A stretch of DNA of 64,000 bases, from NCBI GenBank assembly GCA_039720395.1, contig CM077832.1, forward strand, positions 28,693,763 through 28,757,762, given 5' to 3'. Positions 13,301 through 26,400 of the stretch are shown in pieces. Numbering within the stretch: position 1 is the stretch's first letter; each line of letters opens with the position of its first letter. The DNA is from Liquidambar formosana (taxonomy: Eukaryota; Streptophyta; Magnoliopsida; Saxifragales; Altingiaceae). Below the pieces are notes generated by a model. The model had not been told where the DNA came from and did not search any database. It saw only the letters and a list, made by a program, of their open reading frames with translations. Made by a program: the position numbers and the translations under genes.

Positions 13301-16300
13301 GAGTTTTGGATAGCAGCTAGTTTGAGGTTTAGGACCTTAGGGTAAAGGCTTATGGATAGAGTTAGGGTTGTGGGAGTAGGGTTTTAGGTTGAGAAGACAA
13401 TGAAAATAGGGGCTGTGGGTTAATTAGAAAACGCAGCACTATAAAATTACTAAAATACGCCCAACTATAAAATTATTCCCATACAATGAATATCCCAAAT
13501 AAATCATAATTTTTCCTTTCTTCTTGACATGCTTTGCATCATATGGTTGGAATAGGTCAAGGATTAAAGCCAATAACTGGATGGAATTTAAGAAAATGTG
13601 GTCACTTTTTTTAGGGTTTAGAATGTTATACTAACATTTTATAAGGTACCGAACTATCAATAGTATTAGTGCTATAGAAGTGGGGCCTAGGTTTAGAAAT
13701 GAAGAAAATAGGAGCTGGTTTTTAGTTAATTAGAGAACACAGCTGTGTGGGGAATTAACTAACAAAGGAGAAGAGGAAGAAGAAGAGTAATTGTACTCTA
13801 ATCATGTTTTGGTACAATCAACCTTACTCATAGTCTCTAGGAAACCTTCTAGGCAAGTAAAAACTTACTTATAATAGAAGTAACTAATATCGAAATCAAT
13901 TAGGTCTCAAATTCCTCTAAAATTGCAAGTTTCTAAACTCTTTATGGGATTGGCCCAATTAAAAAAATAGTACTTAGAAAGTCAAAGTCCAACACAAACT
14001 AATTAAAATAAGAGAAATCTATAAAATTACTAAAATATTTCTGATGAATTAAGACTTGATAGAACTAGCAAACTAATACATTTATGTCTCAAACAACTAT
14101 GATGGAAACTTTTTTTTTTTTGGGACCGAAAAGGTGTCTTTGCTCAAATGGGACCAATAGAATTTGTTCTAAACTTCCAAAAGAGATATGTCATCTCTAG
14201 CCAAGTTATGCATACTTCATCATTTTCTCTCTGCCTTAAAGGAACTCGACTTTGCTAGTTTGGCGTGAGTCCAAGAATGCAAGGATTTTTGCTGAAGGAG
14301 GAGTGAACTCTACCTTAACTTTTACCATATTTTTGGTAGAAGTAAGTATATGCTTCTTGTTTCCATCAATGAAAGAGTAAGTGTTGGTCCTTATCAAAAA
14401 AAAAAAAAAAAAAAAAAAGAGTAAGTGTTGGCATGTCGTACATGATGTGCGTCATTATCTCATACTCACGTGCGATCCAAGAGCATGTGACAAAGCTCAA
14501 GTGGTAACACATCACACTCAATTATATCCCTAAGCTTACAATATGGTGAATGTCACATAGCATTGCTTTATCAACCTTCAATTTTGTGTTATTAATGCAT
14601 GCCACATAATATGGCTTTGGGTGTGGCTCAACCTTAATCTCAATTTCTTCACAGCTTTTACTGATACTGCGTTTGTACAACACCCAATGTCTATCAAAAT
14701 ATGAATAGCTTTGTGCTCCATAATGAACCATTGTGTTAAAAATGGTTCCTTTTATGATGATAGACTGATAGTTCTCATCATCAACCTTTAAAACAGATTT
14801 GGTTGTTACAAAGAGTATATGAATATTTTACCCACATCAAGTTTAGGATCTTTTTGCGACATCATATGTGCTTGTGGTGGATGAACTTGTTTTGAAACTT
14901 TATACTGAGTAATGGCTAAAGAAGACAAACACACATTTGCACTCTTCTTGGCCCCATTAGCCCTCTTCTCTATGTAACAACCAATTGCAATCTCATGTAC
15001 AGTGGTTTTTAGAGAGATGCTTCTATTGAACTCCTCTTACCATTCAATTGAACTAATGCCTTCCTAATGCCTTCACAAACTTTTATTTTAAAAATTTATG
15101 AAATAAGTGTATGCATTAAAGAGAGGGTGGAGCCCAGGCATATAAGGAATATACATGAACTAACCACACAAAAAAGAACTCCAAGCAGAAGATATAGCTT
15201 AAGGGAGTCTAGAAAAAGAACAAAAGAGAGATTATGCTTGTTAAAATGGCTACAAAACCACCAAAAGAGAATCTTTGTAAAGGTGGACTTAAGGTAATAT
15301 TTGAAGCTTCGGTCTCTTCAAAAGTTCTCAAATTTATTTCCTTCCATAAACACCAAAAAAGGGCATGAGGGGCCATATACTACTCTGTCTTCAAATTCTT
15401 GCAAACTGCCTTGCTAGACCAACCCAAAAGAAGATCATGTGTGTTGGGAGGGAAAGATCCATTGTATCCCAAAAAGGTTAAAAATGAGTCCAAAGACTCT
15501 ATGCCACTTGGCAATGGATGAATAGGTGATCCACCGATACCGCCGCCTCCATACACATGATACACCTATTTACTAACCAACCTAACCTAAACGATTCTGC
15601 CACCTCCTTCAAAAACTTTTTTTTTTTAGAACGAGGAAAAACAGCATCAAACTTATATGTAAGCTTGGCGTTGGTAACCATGGTGGGTGATTGAATGGAA
15701 GAAAATCTAAGGTTTAAGGAAAGCAAGGATCTTTTGCTCTAATACTAAACTGATGCTGGACAATACTGGATTAATGTTTTATGTGATTGTTTGTGGGTCA
15801 AGGCTTGTGATTTTAGGGTTTGAAGGGTGGTAGACGGTGCTAGAGTTTGTTGATGGTTTAGGGTCAGGAATAGTCAAGGTTTAAAGGCAATAATTTTAGG
15901 ATTTATAATGTTAGGGTGAATTCTCTATGGGTAGCAACATGATTAGGGTTATGGAAGTAGGGTTCTATGTTTGGAAAATGAAGAAAGTAGGAGCTAGTTG
16001 TGAGCTAATTATAAAACACAAAAACGTAGAGAATTAAAGAATAGAGAGAGGAAGAAAAATATGAGGGATTCTTGGCAAGCATGCCCTTAAGTGTTTGGAA
16101 GAATGGTCATCTCTAGTGGTTGGAAGAAAGGTTATCTCTCAAAAGGGGGAAAATTGACTTTGATTTGAAGCACTCTTTAAAGTACCCCCACATACTTCAT
16201 GTTCCTATTCAAGATCCCATCATTGGTGGCATCTAAAATTGAGAAGCTTAAAAGAGACTTTCTTTGGAATCATATAGGAGGAGAAATAAAGTTTCATCTT

Positions 16301-19300
16301 GTGGATGTTAAGTCTCTTAAATGTATGAATCAAGCTCTTCTTGGTAAATGGATTTTGAGATTTGGCAAGGGGGAGCAAAGTCTTTGGAGTAATGTGATCA
16401 TTTGGAACTTGGAAGTATGGGATTACTATTGAAGGTTGGTGGACTAAAGAGGTTAGGAGTTCTCATGGTTTGGGTCTTTGGAAGGCAATAATGTAAGGTT
16501 TTGATGACTTTGTAAAAGAAATTAGTTATAAAATAGGGGATGAGGGAAGAGTGAGGTTTTGGAAGGATACTTGGTGTAATGATTCCCTTCTCATGACTGG
16601 TTTTTTTCTACTATACAACATTGTGACTAACAAAGATGCTAAGGTGAAAGACTATATTGTGAGGGAGAATGGTTTAGTCACTTGGAACATCACTTCTAGT
16701 AGATACTTTAATGATTGGGAGTTGGAGGGAGTCTTAAATTAGTTTTAACAACTTTATGATAGCTAGATTTGTTTGGGAGGGAATGATTCCTTGGTATGGC
16801 GTAAGATGTTAAAGGATTATTCTCGGTGAAATCTTACTACAATTCTTTGATTCATAGTGAATCCAACTTCCTTCTGGCTAAGATATTTGGATTGCCTCTG
16901 TTCCTTCCAAAGTTGCTTTCTTCACTTGGTTGGTAAGTACAGATAAATGTTTGACCGAAGATCAGTTGAAGAGAAAAAGGTGGGAATTGGCTAATGGATG
17001 CATTTTTTGCGAGAAAGCGGAAGTAATGGTTAATCATCTTTTTTTATCCATTGTGATATGGCGTGGAGTTTTTGGATACTTGCATTTAGTCTCTTTGGGA
17101 TCTGTTGGACCTTGCCCTCTAATCCCCATATCCTTCTCTCGGAGTGGAGGACTGAAACGGTGAGAGAGAAAAAAAAAGGTGGTTTGGGATATGGTTCCCC
17201 AAGTTCCTTTTTGGTGCATTTGGAAGGAAAGGAACACTAGAACTTTTGAAGAGGGGGCAAAGTCAATTATAGAGCTCAAGTCTACTTTTGTTAAGACTCT
17301 TTTTTGGTAGTTTCATGGTTATACAAACAACCACAATGTCTTTTGTTTCTTTTATAGATTCTCTTTTACTTTAGCCTATTTTTTTTTTTGGCTAGCTCTT
17401 GTATATGTCTTATGTACTTGGGCTTCACCCTTTTGCTTCTAATACAATATTTACTTCATAAAAAAAGCATGCCCTTAATAATCAAACCAAAACATCTTGT
17501 ATTTCACTAGTGAAATTCCAATCTTGTTTTGGTGTAGTGGACCCTAGGTGAGCAAAAACCAACTAATAGAACTAACTAATATCGAAACCAATTAGGCCCC
17601 AATTTCCTCTAAAATAGAAAGTTTCTAAACTCTTAATAAGATGATTTATAACCCAATAAAACACTAGTAATTAAAATCAATTAAAAAATAGAAATTTTTA
17701 GAAAATTAATCTAAAATATATACTAACTGAAATAAGAATAACCTTTAAAATTTCTAAAATATTCCTAATGGATTAAGACTTGATAAAGCTAGAAAACTAA
17801 TGACTCCAACTACTACTATGAAAGCTTTCCTTTAGACCAGTCAGGATAGTTTTCTAGAATGGGACCAGCGGTGTTGGTTTTAATGTACCAAAAAAGATAT
17901 GTCTTCTCTACCCAAGCTGTGGGAAGTGGGAACCATCGGTTCTCCATCTTTGAAAAGAACTCAACTTCGTTTAGTTAAGCGCAAGTCCAAGAATGCACGG
18001 ATATCCACTGTATAAGGAGGAGCTCTACCTTGACTTCAATGTTTTCTTATCTTTGACACAAGTAAGAATATAGTTATTGTTTCCATAAATGAAAGAGTAG
18101 GTGGTGTTGGCATGTCCTGCATAATGTGCCTCAGTCCCATACTTACGTGCAAGGACTTTAATATCGATATCGATGGGTATATCGAGGTTCAAAAAATGTG
18201 GATATATCGGATATATCGTTGGATATATCGACAATATCGATATCGTTTTAAAGATATGGTGGATATTATGAGTTAAACACGGATATTTTTATTGAAACTC
18301 TGGAAAACAATGATTTAAACTCTAATACACAATCTAGCACCAAAATATTGTAATTAAATGTGTATAATACAAGTATATGTTGTGTAGGGTATAAACAATG
18401 TGATATACTAAGAAAATAAATAATAGAAATTCTGAGAAATAATGTTTTAGATCTTAATACACAATTTGCAATCAAAAGATTGCAAATTAAATCTCTATAA
18501 GACAAGTAAGTGGTGTATAGGGTACAAAAAATGCGTGATGCTGAGCAAATAGATATTACAAAGTTATGCAAATTTCAAACTTAAATGTTACATAACATTA
18601 AAATAAATATTTGTAACGTTTAAATATAAAATGAAACTAGAATAAAGGCCATTATTGTAAATATATGTAAAATACTAAACATAATAAATAAATAAAAATT
18701 AAATGCACAAAAATTAGTAGGGTTCTTTTAAAAACATTATAAAGTTAAAGGTAAGAATGTAAAGTAAAAAAGAATTATGGGGTTGCATTTGCAAATATAT
18801 GTAAAAAGTGGGTGTTTTAATAAAAATAGGTTTATTTCATTTTTAAAAAGAGTCACGTGATAAGGCTTTAGATTTTTTTTTTAAAAAAAGAAAGATAAAA
18901 AGATAAGGCTTAAAAAGAGCCTTTTTTGAACACTTCATCAGTCGGCTTGAGGTAACAAAAGAAGAGGGCAGATTCAAACAACGCCGGTGGCAAGACAACA
19001 GCATCGGCAGCAGTGAGGAAGAAGGATGACGGCACGATCAGCAGCTTCTTCCCAGGTATGTAAGTTCTCCTCTTCTTCTCTTCTTCTTCTTCTTCTTCTC
19101 TTCTGTTTTTTTCTTGGTCGTCGCCAACAATTGTAGGATGACGGTTACGGCATATCGGCAGTTCTTCTTTGTCAACAACGGCAAGGATGAGTATAGCAGT
19201 GCAACACTCAGCAGCAAAAGGAAAAAAAAGATCCCCAGTGTCGGTATGGGCGATATCGTCGATATATTGACGATATATCCACGAAATATCCTCGATAAAT

Positions 19301-22300
19301 GGCAGAAAATTGACGAAATTTAAAGTAAACGATATATCGTCGATATATCGCGATGTATTGATGATATCTCTCGAAATTGTGTTTTTTTCAAAATCTTTCA
19401 ATATTGCAATGCAATATCGTTTCGCTGACCTCCGATATGACGTTATATCGCGATCTTTAAGTCCTTGCCTACGTGTGTGAGTGCGAGTGTGCGAACCAAT
19501 CGTTTTTCAAAGCTCAAGGTTTGACACATTGCACATAACTATATCTCTAAGCTTAGCAATGGTGAATTTTACATTGCATTGTGTATCAACCTCCAACTTT
19601 GTGTTGGTGATCCATGCCATGGAATATGGCTTTTCAGTTGTGGATAAGTAGCCTTGCATGGTTTTGGGATTAAGCTTGGTCCTAATCCACTCAAACATAG
19701 GAGAGAAAGGCTCACATGAAGAGGGACACTAAGGACCAGTTTTATTGTTGCTTTAGGTTGTTGTTTTGGGACCTTCCGTTCTTGATAGGAGAAGTTGGCT
19801 TCTCTTTCTTTTGTTGTGTTTTCTTGCAAATCCTATATAGATCTTATTACGGATGATTCTAATGCCCAATGCCCAATATTGTGTTCCTTCTAAAGTGATT
19901 TGGAAATCAAAAGTGCCTTTGAAAGTTCAGGTTTTTGTGTGCGACTGTTGCTCATAAGAGAATTAATATTAATGATTTTTTTTGGAGGAGACTCACTTGT
20001 TGCTTTTTACCACGGTTGTGTATAATGTGTAGGAGAGAGGTTGAGAGTGTTGATAATTTATTCTTGCATTATGTTGTTACAAACTCATTATGGTAGAACC
20101 TTTTCCAGATGGCTGTTTTATGTTGGGTTTCTCCTACTTGTTATAGTATGCTTGTTATTGATTTTGGGAGGAGTAAGAGAGCTGTGGAGGTGTGCTGACC
20201 TTGCTGTCTTTTTGGGGTTTATGTGATAACTCCACATTTAAGACGTTTGCACTTATGCTAACCTGGCCTTTTCAACTTTAGCAGTGGTGCTGCTTAGTAG
20301 TGATTTGAACTTGCTACAAGTTGGGGTGCTTGTTTATCAGAAGAATTTTGGTAGTGAGACAATATATTTGTGTTTGAATCTGTAAATTCGAATTTGATTG
20401 TTGACTTATTTGTCTTGCAATTTTCAAGAAATTTCACATTATCAGGTTTAATTTAGGTCATCTTTGGTCCAAATTACCCTTTGGGTATATGATGTCAATT
20501 TTTATTTTACTTTCCCCCCTTGCAACTATGTGTAATCTGGAGATTGTCAGTGATATGAAAGGGTCTTACTCTGCTGCTAGGAAATTTTCATAAGCTGTAT
20601 TGTATTATGCATATAAAATTTAATGGTAATTATGGTAGCTGAAATATGAAGCAGAAGAGCATTTCAAAGCCCAAGAAAGTCGCTTGAATCTTGTTAAAGG
20701 CTTAAGAGGCCTCCTAAATGGCCACAAAGCATGGAAGCAGTTCAAGTGATCCTCACAGGCTCATCCTGTGGCCTTCGGCCTCTTCTTACAAGCCCCTCTT
20801 GAGGCCCAATGGCCTTCATAGGCCCAGGGAAGCCTAACAACCCCTGCATGTGGCCCAAGGGCCTCCACAGAGGTCTGGCAGGCACCATAATCCATACCAT
20901 GAGCCCGGAGGACTTTTCGAGGGCAAGTTAACCCTCATACAGTCATACCAAGATGTTTGCCAATTGAGCTCTCCAATGTAAATTCTCTTTGTTGCATTTG
21001 CATTTTACTGGCTGATGATCCCGTGTCTGTGGAACTTAGGACATTTTAGCTGCACAATTGGGTCTAAAACATTTTAGATTTTATTTTCCTCTTTGAGGGA
21101 CTTATTTTGTGGAGCATTTACCTTGCTTCCATATGCAGGTCTTGGAAGGCGTCATTAAGTACAGGTGGAATGCATTGCCTGTTGAGCAGCGTGATGGCAT
21201 GAAAAATTACATTTCTGAAGTTATTGTACAGGTATAAGTCATTTAGAAATTTTTATAGAGGTAAAGTTTAACCATTTTTCTATTCCTTTTATTATGCTGT
21301 AATTACTTTATTTCTTTTTGGGTTTTGATTTCTCTTACTTAGCTTTCGAGTAATGAGGCCTCTTTTCGGCGGGAAAGGCTGTATGTCAACAAACTCAACA
21401 TTATATTGGTTCAGGTAAGACTCGGTTGCCTCCTTAAATGATAGTTCAGAAGACTGATTGAGGTAACTTTTGATATTTCTCGATAGGTTGAACTGTGCAC
21501 TATGACAACTAAGAATGCTTGTAATTGTGGTTCTCTTAACAGCACAGAAGCTTTCCCTAAGGAGATTTATTCATATCTGATATGGATTAGATACTGATAT
21601 TGGTACTTGTTGGATAGGGCCTGATATGTGTTGATATGCATTTTGCGTATCATAAATTCAAAAATAATTTTTTTGGAAAATTGGTCTCATTTGCCGATAA
21701 AAAAATTTTGTCTCATTCAAGATATGTGGGCATATTTTGATACATTTAAGATATGGTAGGGCACAAAGAAACAATTTATTTTTTATTTTTTTAATTTTAA
21801 ATATGATAAGAGACTTCTTGTAATTATAAAACATTGAAAGTGTGGGTAAAGTAAGGACCCTTGTCACATTCAAAATTCTCTCTCTCTTTTTTTTGGATTA
21901 GTAGGAATATCAATTATTTGCCATTTTGTTTGTACATTATTTGTTATATGTTGAGGTGTACTTGTTGGGTTGGTTTGTTTCTGTTTCTTTCCCTTTTTGT
22001 ACTCTTTCTTTATCATTAATAATATTTGTTGCTTATAAAAGAAACATATATTATATACAACCATATATTTATTTATTGCTGTGTCACTGTTGTGTATTGT
22101 ACACTTTTTTTTTTCTTTCTGTCAATCTGTGTCTTATTATGTCATGTCAGTATCCCATATCTCTATTGTGTGCTACATAGGCAGTTGCTTTTCTACACAG
22201 GCGCTTTTGTGCTTACTTCACTGGTTGTATTGTTGCCGTTCCCTTCACCCTTTTAATTCATGTATAAATATTTGTCTTCAGAAATATATATGTTCATGTA

Positions 22301-23415
22301 GTTTTGATTTGCCTCATTGGAATTTAAGATTGTTTGTGCCTTTACATGGGTTTAATATTGTAATTTTATTTATGTTTTCATATACCCTTTGGGAATACAG
22401 GTTTTAAAGCATGAGTGGCCAGCCCGATGGCGAAGCTTCATTCCTGATCTTGTTTCAGCAGCAAAAACTAGTGAAACAATTTGTGAGAATTGCATGGCTA
22501 TATTGAAAGTAAGTTTTTCTTTTATATCTTTCTCATGAAATGTGGTTATTGAATATTTGGGTAACATGGATAACATAAACTGTTACTTGTCAGCTTCTAA
22601 GCGAAGAGGTTTTTGATTTCTCAAGGGGGGAGATGACTCAACAGAAGATCAAAGAGCTTAAACAATCATTAAACAGGTAACTTTGTTGATGGCCTTGGAA
22701 TCTTTGTGGAATATGTCGTAATGTTTACCTGGTTGTTGTTTCCTTAAGTTTCTGATGGTAACTTGTAAGATGGACCAATGTATTAATGGTGAACATATGA
22801 GAGGTACAATTTTCCAAGTTGTAAAATATTAATGTTTGTAAAACTATAGTTTTTCCCTGGCAAAAGTTTCCTGCTCAACTAGTTTATCTGTGATTTCTGT
22901 GCCCTCTGGTCATGCTGCTTCAGAATTATAGTTTCTTATCAAAAGCTGAAGTATACGTTTTCTTTAATCGGTGTATGTTATTTTTGGTGAGAAACCAAAA
23001 TTTGCTATTACTCCCTCCATCCCACAAAGATAGGCTTTCTTTCCTTTTTTGGCTGTCCCAAAATGTTTGTCACTCGGATAAGTCAAATTATAAATTTTCT
23101 TAACTTTTCATTCATTACATCAAGAATTACTTTAAACACAATCAATGCATTGATAGTAGGATAAGGGTACTTTTGGAAAGAAAAAGTTGAGTGGATGACA
23201 AATCAATGCATTAATAGCTTTTCTTAATCTGCGTGCTTTTTCAAAGAGGCCTATCTTTGTGGGACAGAGGGAGTACTTTGACTTATTTGCATCCTTTTTT
23301 CTTCTCTGCTTCCCATGTTTGAGGATAGGATCTGCATTTTAACATAGATACATCACAAAGCAATGAAATTGAAATTCAACTGCATTAAGATTTTCACAAG
23401 ATTGATAGAAAGCAA

Positions 23416-23450
<35 letters not shown>

Positions 23451-26400
23451 GATATATATGCATATATTGCAGCAAGGGCTCATTAGATCTCAAGGTTAGT
23501 TAAATTGCCTCAGCAATAGTGGAGATGAAGTTGCAATCAATTCATTGTTTGTTCTAAAATTTAAACAATCACTTGACAATAATTTTGTCTAGTCTTTAAA
23601 AGTTTCTATAATGTGCCATGTACTATTTGTTTGTCTTGCATCGAAATTCACTGTTCTTCTACTTAAGTCCCAAATAACACCAAATGAAAACAATGATAGA
23701 TGCAAGTGTCATCCGCTTTGGATGATGACTCACTTCTTTTCCATTCTCTCTGGAGTATGTTAATTTCATATTTGCCCTGAGATGGGCTATCTTTCAGTTT
23801 TCTCTGGTTGATTGTTCAGTACTTCAGTTTGATCCACTAATCATCTGTTAATGTAATTGTTTCCTGTAGTCTTTCTGTGCAGTATTGGTCAATATCATTT
23901 TACTTGACATGACCTTTGCATTTGCTGAAGTTATTGCTGCCATACATGATCTTAGTATTATTGCACCAATCTTGCTTTTTATCTACTTATCATCATTCAT
24001 TATACAATTTACTCTCTGCATCTGTCAATTCAATCTTACTAAAATTTTGTTTGGTTTGTTCACAGTGAGTTTCAACTCATTCATGAGTTATGCTTATATG
24101 TACTCTCAGCATCTCAAAGAACGGAGCTCATACGGGCAACACTGGCCACATTACATGCTTTTCTTTCATGGATTCCACTGGGCTATATTTTTGAATCACC
24201 ACTGGTTTGTACATACTTTATGCATAGTTGGTATTGATCTTTGGCTGTGAATTAGTACATATCTTTATTATCTCCTTATATATTTGACATCTCATATTGT
24301 GTCCAACTCTCCATGTATCTGACAGCTGGAAACGCTCCTAAAATTTTTTCCCATGCCTTCATATCGGAATCTCACCCTTCAGTGTTTAACAGAGGTAATT
24401 TATTGTTCCATTTTTTCTAAGACCATATTAATGCTGTCATTGCTCCTAAACTGCTGGGTCTGCTTTATGTATTATATTCACAGGTTGCGGCCCTTAATTT
24501 CGGTGACTTCTATAACGTGCAGTATGTTACGATGTATAATATATTCATGGTACAGTTACAGGTAAGTCAGGATGTAATTCTTCTAAGAGAATTTTGGACT
24601 AGGGTTTCATAGATATATTTTTTAATCTTATTTCTTGTTATCTTTTGTTGGTTATGGGTTTCATCTTTTTTTGATACATTCTCTTATTTCTATTCTTTTC
24701 TATTTCTTTGCGTTGAACGCTTTGGTGATTTTTGGTGTTCTTTAGACCATTCTCCCACCTAATACAAACATCCCTGATGCCTATGCACATGGATCTAATG
24801 AAGAACAGGTATATGTTTCTAGTACACTAGATTTCCACTAGGCCGAAGGCTTAATACGTTTCTATATGTCTACTAAGTCCGGACTGTTTTATTTGTTTGT
24901 TTCTGTTTTTTCAGGCTTTTATTCAGAACCTCGCTCTGTTTTTCACTTCGTTTTACAAGGCAAGTTTGTTTTTCTCGGTCACATGAAATAATCTGTTTTA
25001 GAATTGATGGCCCAAACCGGTTATAGGTAAGTGCCATATATTTAAAGATGGCTGGATGGTTTGTTTTTTTCGTTATACCTTCAACTGTGCCACTTTTAAA
25101 CCTTATGGTGCTGATGGACCCTGGAGTATGATGTATTGATGGGAAATCCATTTATTATGAGAAGGAATGATTGTTTTTTTATTGCTCATATTACAAAGAA
25201 ATTATTTTAATATTTAAATTTGTTTATTTATTTTTTCTGATACTGCGATTTTATTACTTTTTGGCATCCCGGTAATCTTTAAAACTTGCTGATAGCCCCT
25301 TTTTTTGCAGTTTCATATTCGAGTGCTGGAATCCACTCAAGAGAACATATCTGCACTTCTAATGGGGCTTGAATATCTCATTAACATCTCATATGTCGAT
25401 GACACTGAGGTTTTTAAAGTATGGTTACTACTTACTATTATGTCTGCTTGGCTACTCGCCTACTCTTGGGATTGATTCATAAAGTTATGATTTGACTGTT
25501 TGCTCTCGGTATGATTGAACAGGTTTGCTTGGACTATTGGAACTCCTTAGTTTTGGAGCTGTTTGAGGCGCACAATAATTTGGATAATCCTGCAGTAGCT
25601 GCAAACATGATGGGTCTGCAGGTAGGATTTTTGTTGCTAGATTATGATCTTACAGTGAATTGGCATAAGATGGATATACTTGCCGGATTTGTAAAAAATA
25701 CTTTCATGATGTTGTGTTGTTTTAGTATTGATATCCTGATTTAATCTTTTAAATCATGAGTGTATGTACTCTTTGCTGTTCATAAGCTATGAAATGTTTT
25801 GAATCTTTTTGAAATGTCTTGAATCTTTGTAGATGAAGTAGTAGTGCATAAGCTGTTTTTTGGGTGTATGATGCAGTGATTAGATTGAATGGTTGGAAAG
25901 TCACACTACACACTTTTACTGTCTGGTCTCTAGGGCTGGCAATTTGCGCCCAACCCACGAACCCACCCAACCTGCCCAAGTTAAATGGGTGTGCACGGAT
26001 AATTTTATTAATTGGGTTGTAAATGGGTACCCAAAAGGAACCCAATTAATAGTTGGGTCTAATTGGGTTTACATAAAAGTTGTTGGGTGTGGGGTGGGTT
26101 TTCATAACAATGTAGAACAATGGAAGAAGAACAATAGACTGCGGGAGTGATTGGGGGAGTTATGGATCATAAAGTCAGCAGGACCTCTCCAGGTTGGGCT
26201 GGGTCTCAGCTTGCAATAAATGGGTGAGTTTGGGTTTTACCTAAATGGGTTATTCACATAAATGGGTTGGGTTGGGTTTGGGTGACATTTTGACTCAACC
26301 CATCTAAACCCGCCCAACCCACCCAATTGCCAGGTCTACTGGTCTCCCATCAAAAAAATCAAATACAGAAGATTAATATTATTCTTTCATTCAACTCTAA

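Larger units (their letters stand above)
15765..19740 (-). mobile_element. Gypsy-like relic, copy B, split by two later insertions
   Basis: Segments 15765-16090, 17479-18149 and 19476-19740 match copy A (13081-14720) in the same order. Between them are a LINE (16091-17464) and a hAT-like element (18150-19467). On the minus strand 19698-19507 gives a frame with [16 protein letters not shown], parallel to the gypsy-like peptide of copy A. Insertion order: copy B first, then the LINE and hAT insertions. Confidence 0.55.

Noticed and set aside
18910..19401. 163-residue minus-strand frame
   Set aside because: It runs through ATATCG repeats and a CTT microsatellite within the hAT-like element; the repeated IDDI words come from the repeats, so it is probably accidental.
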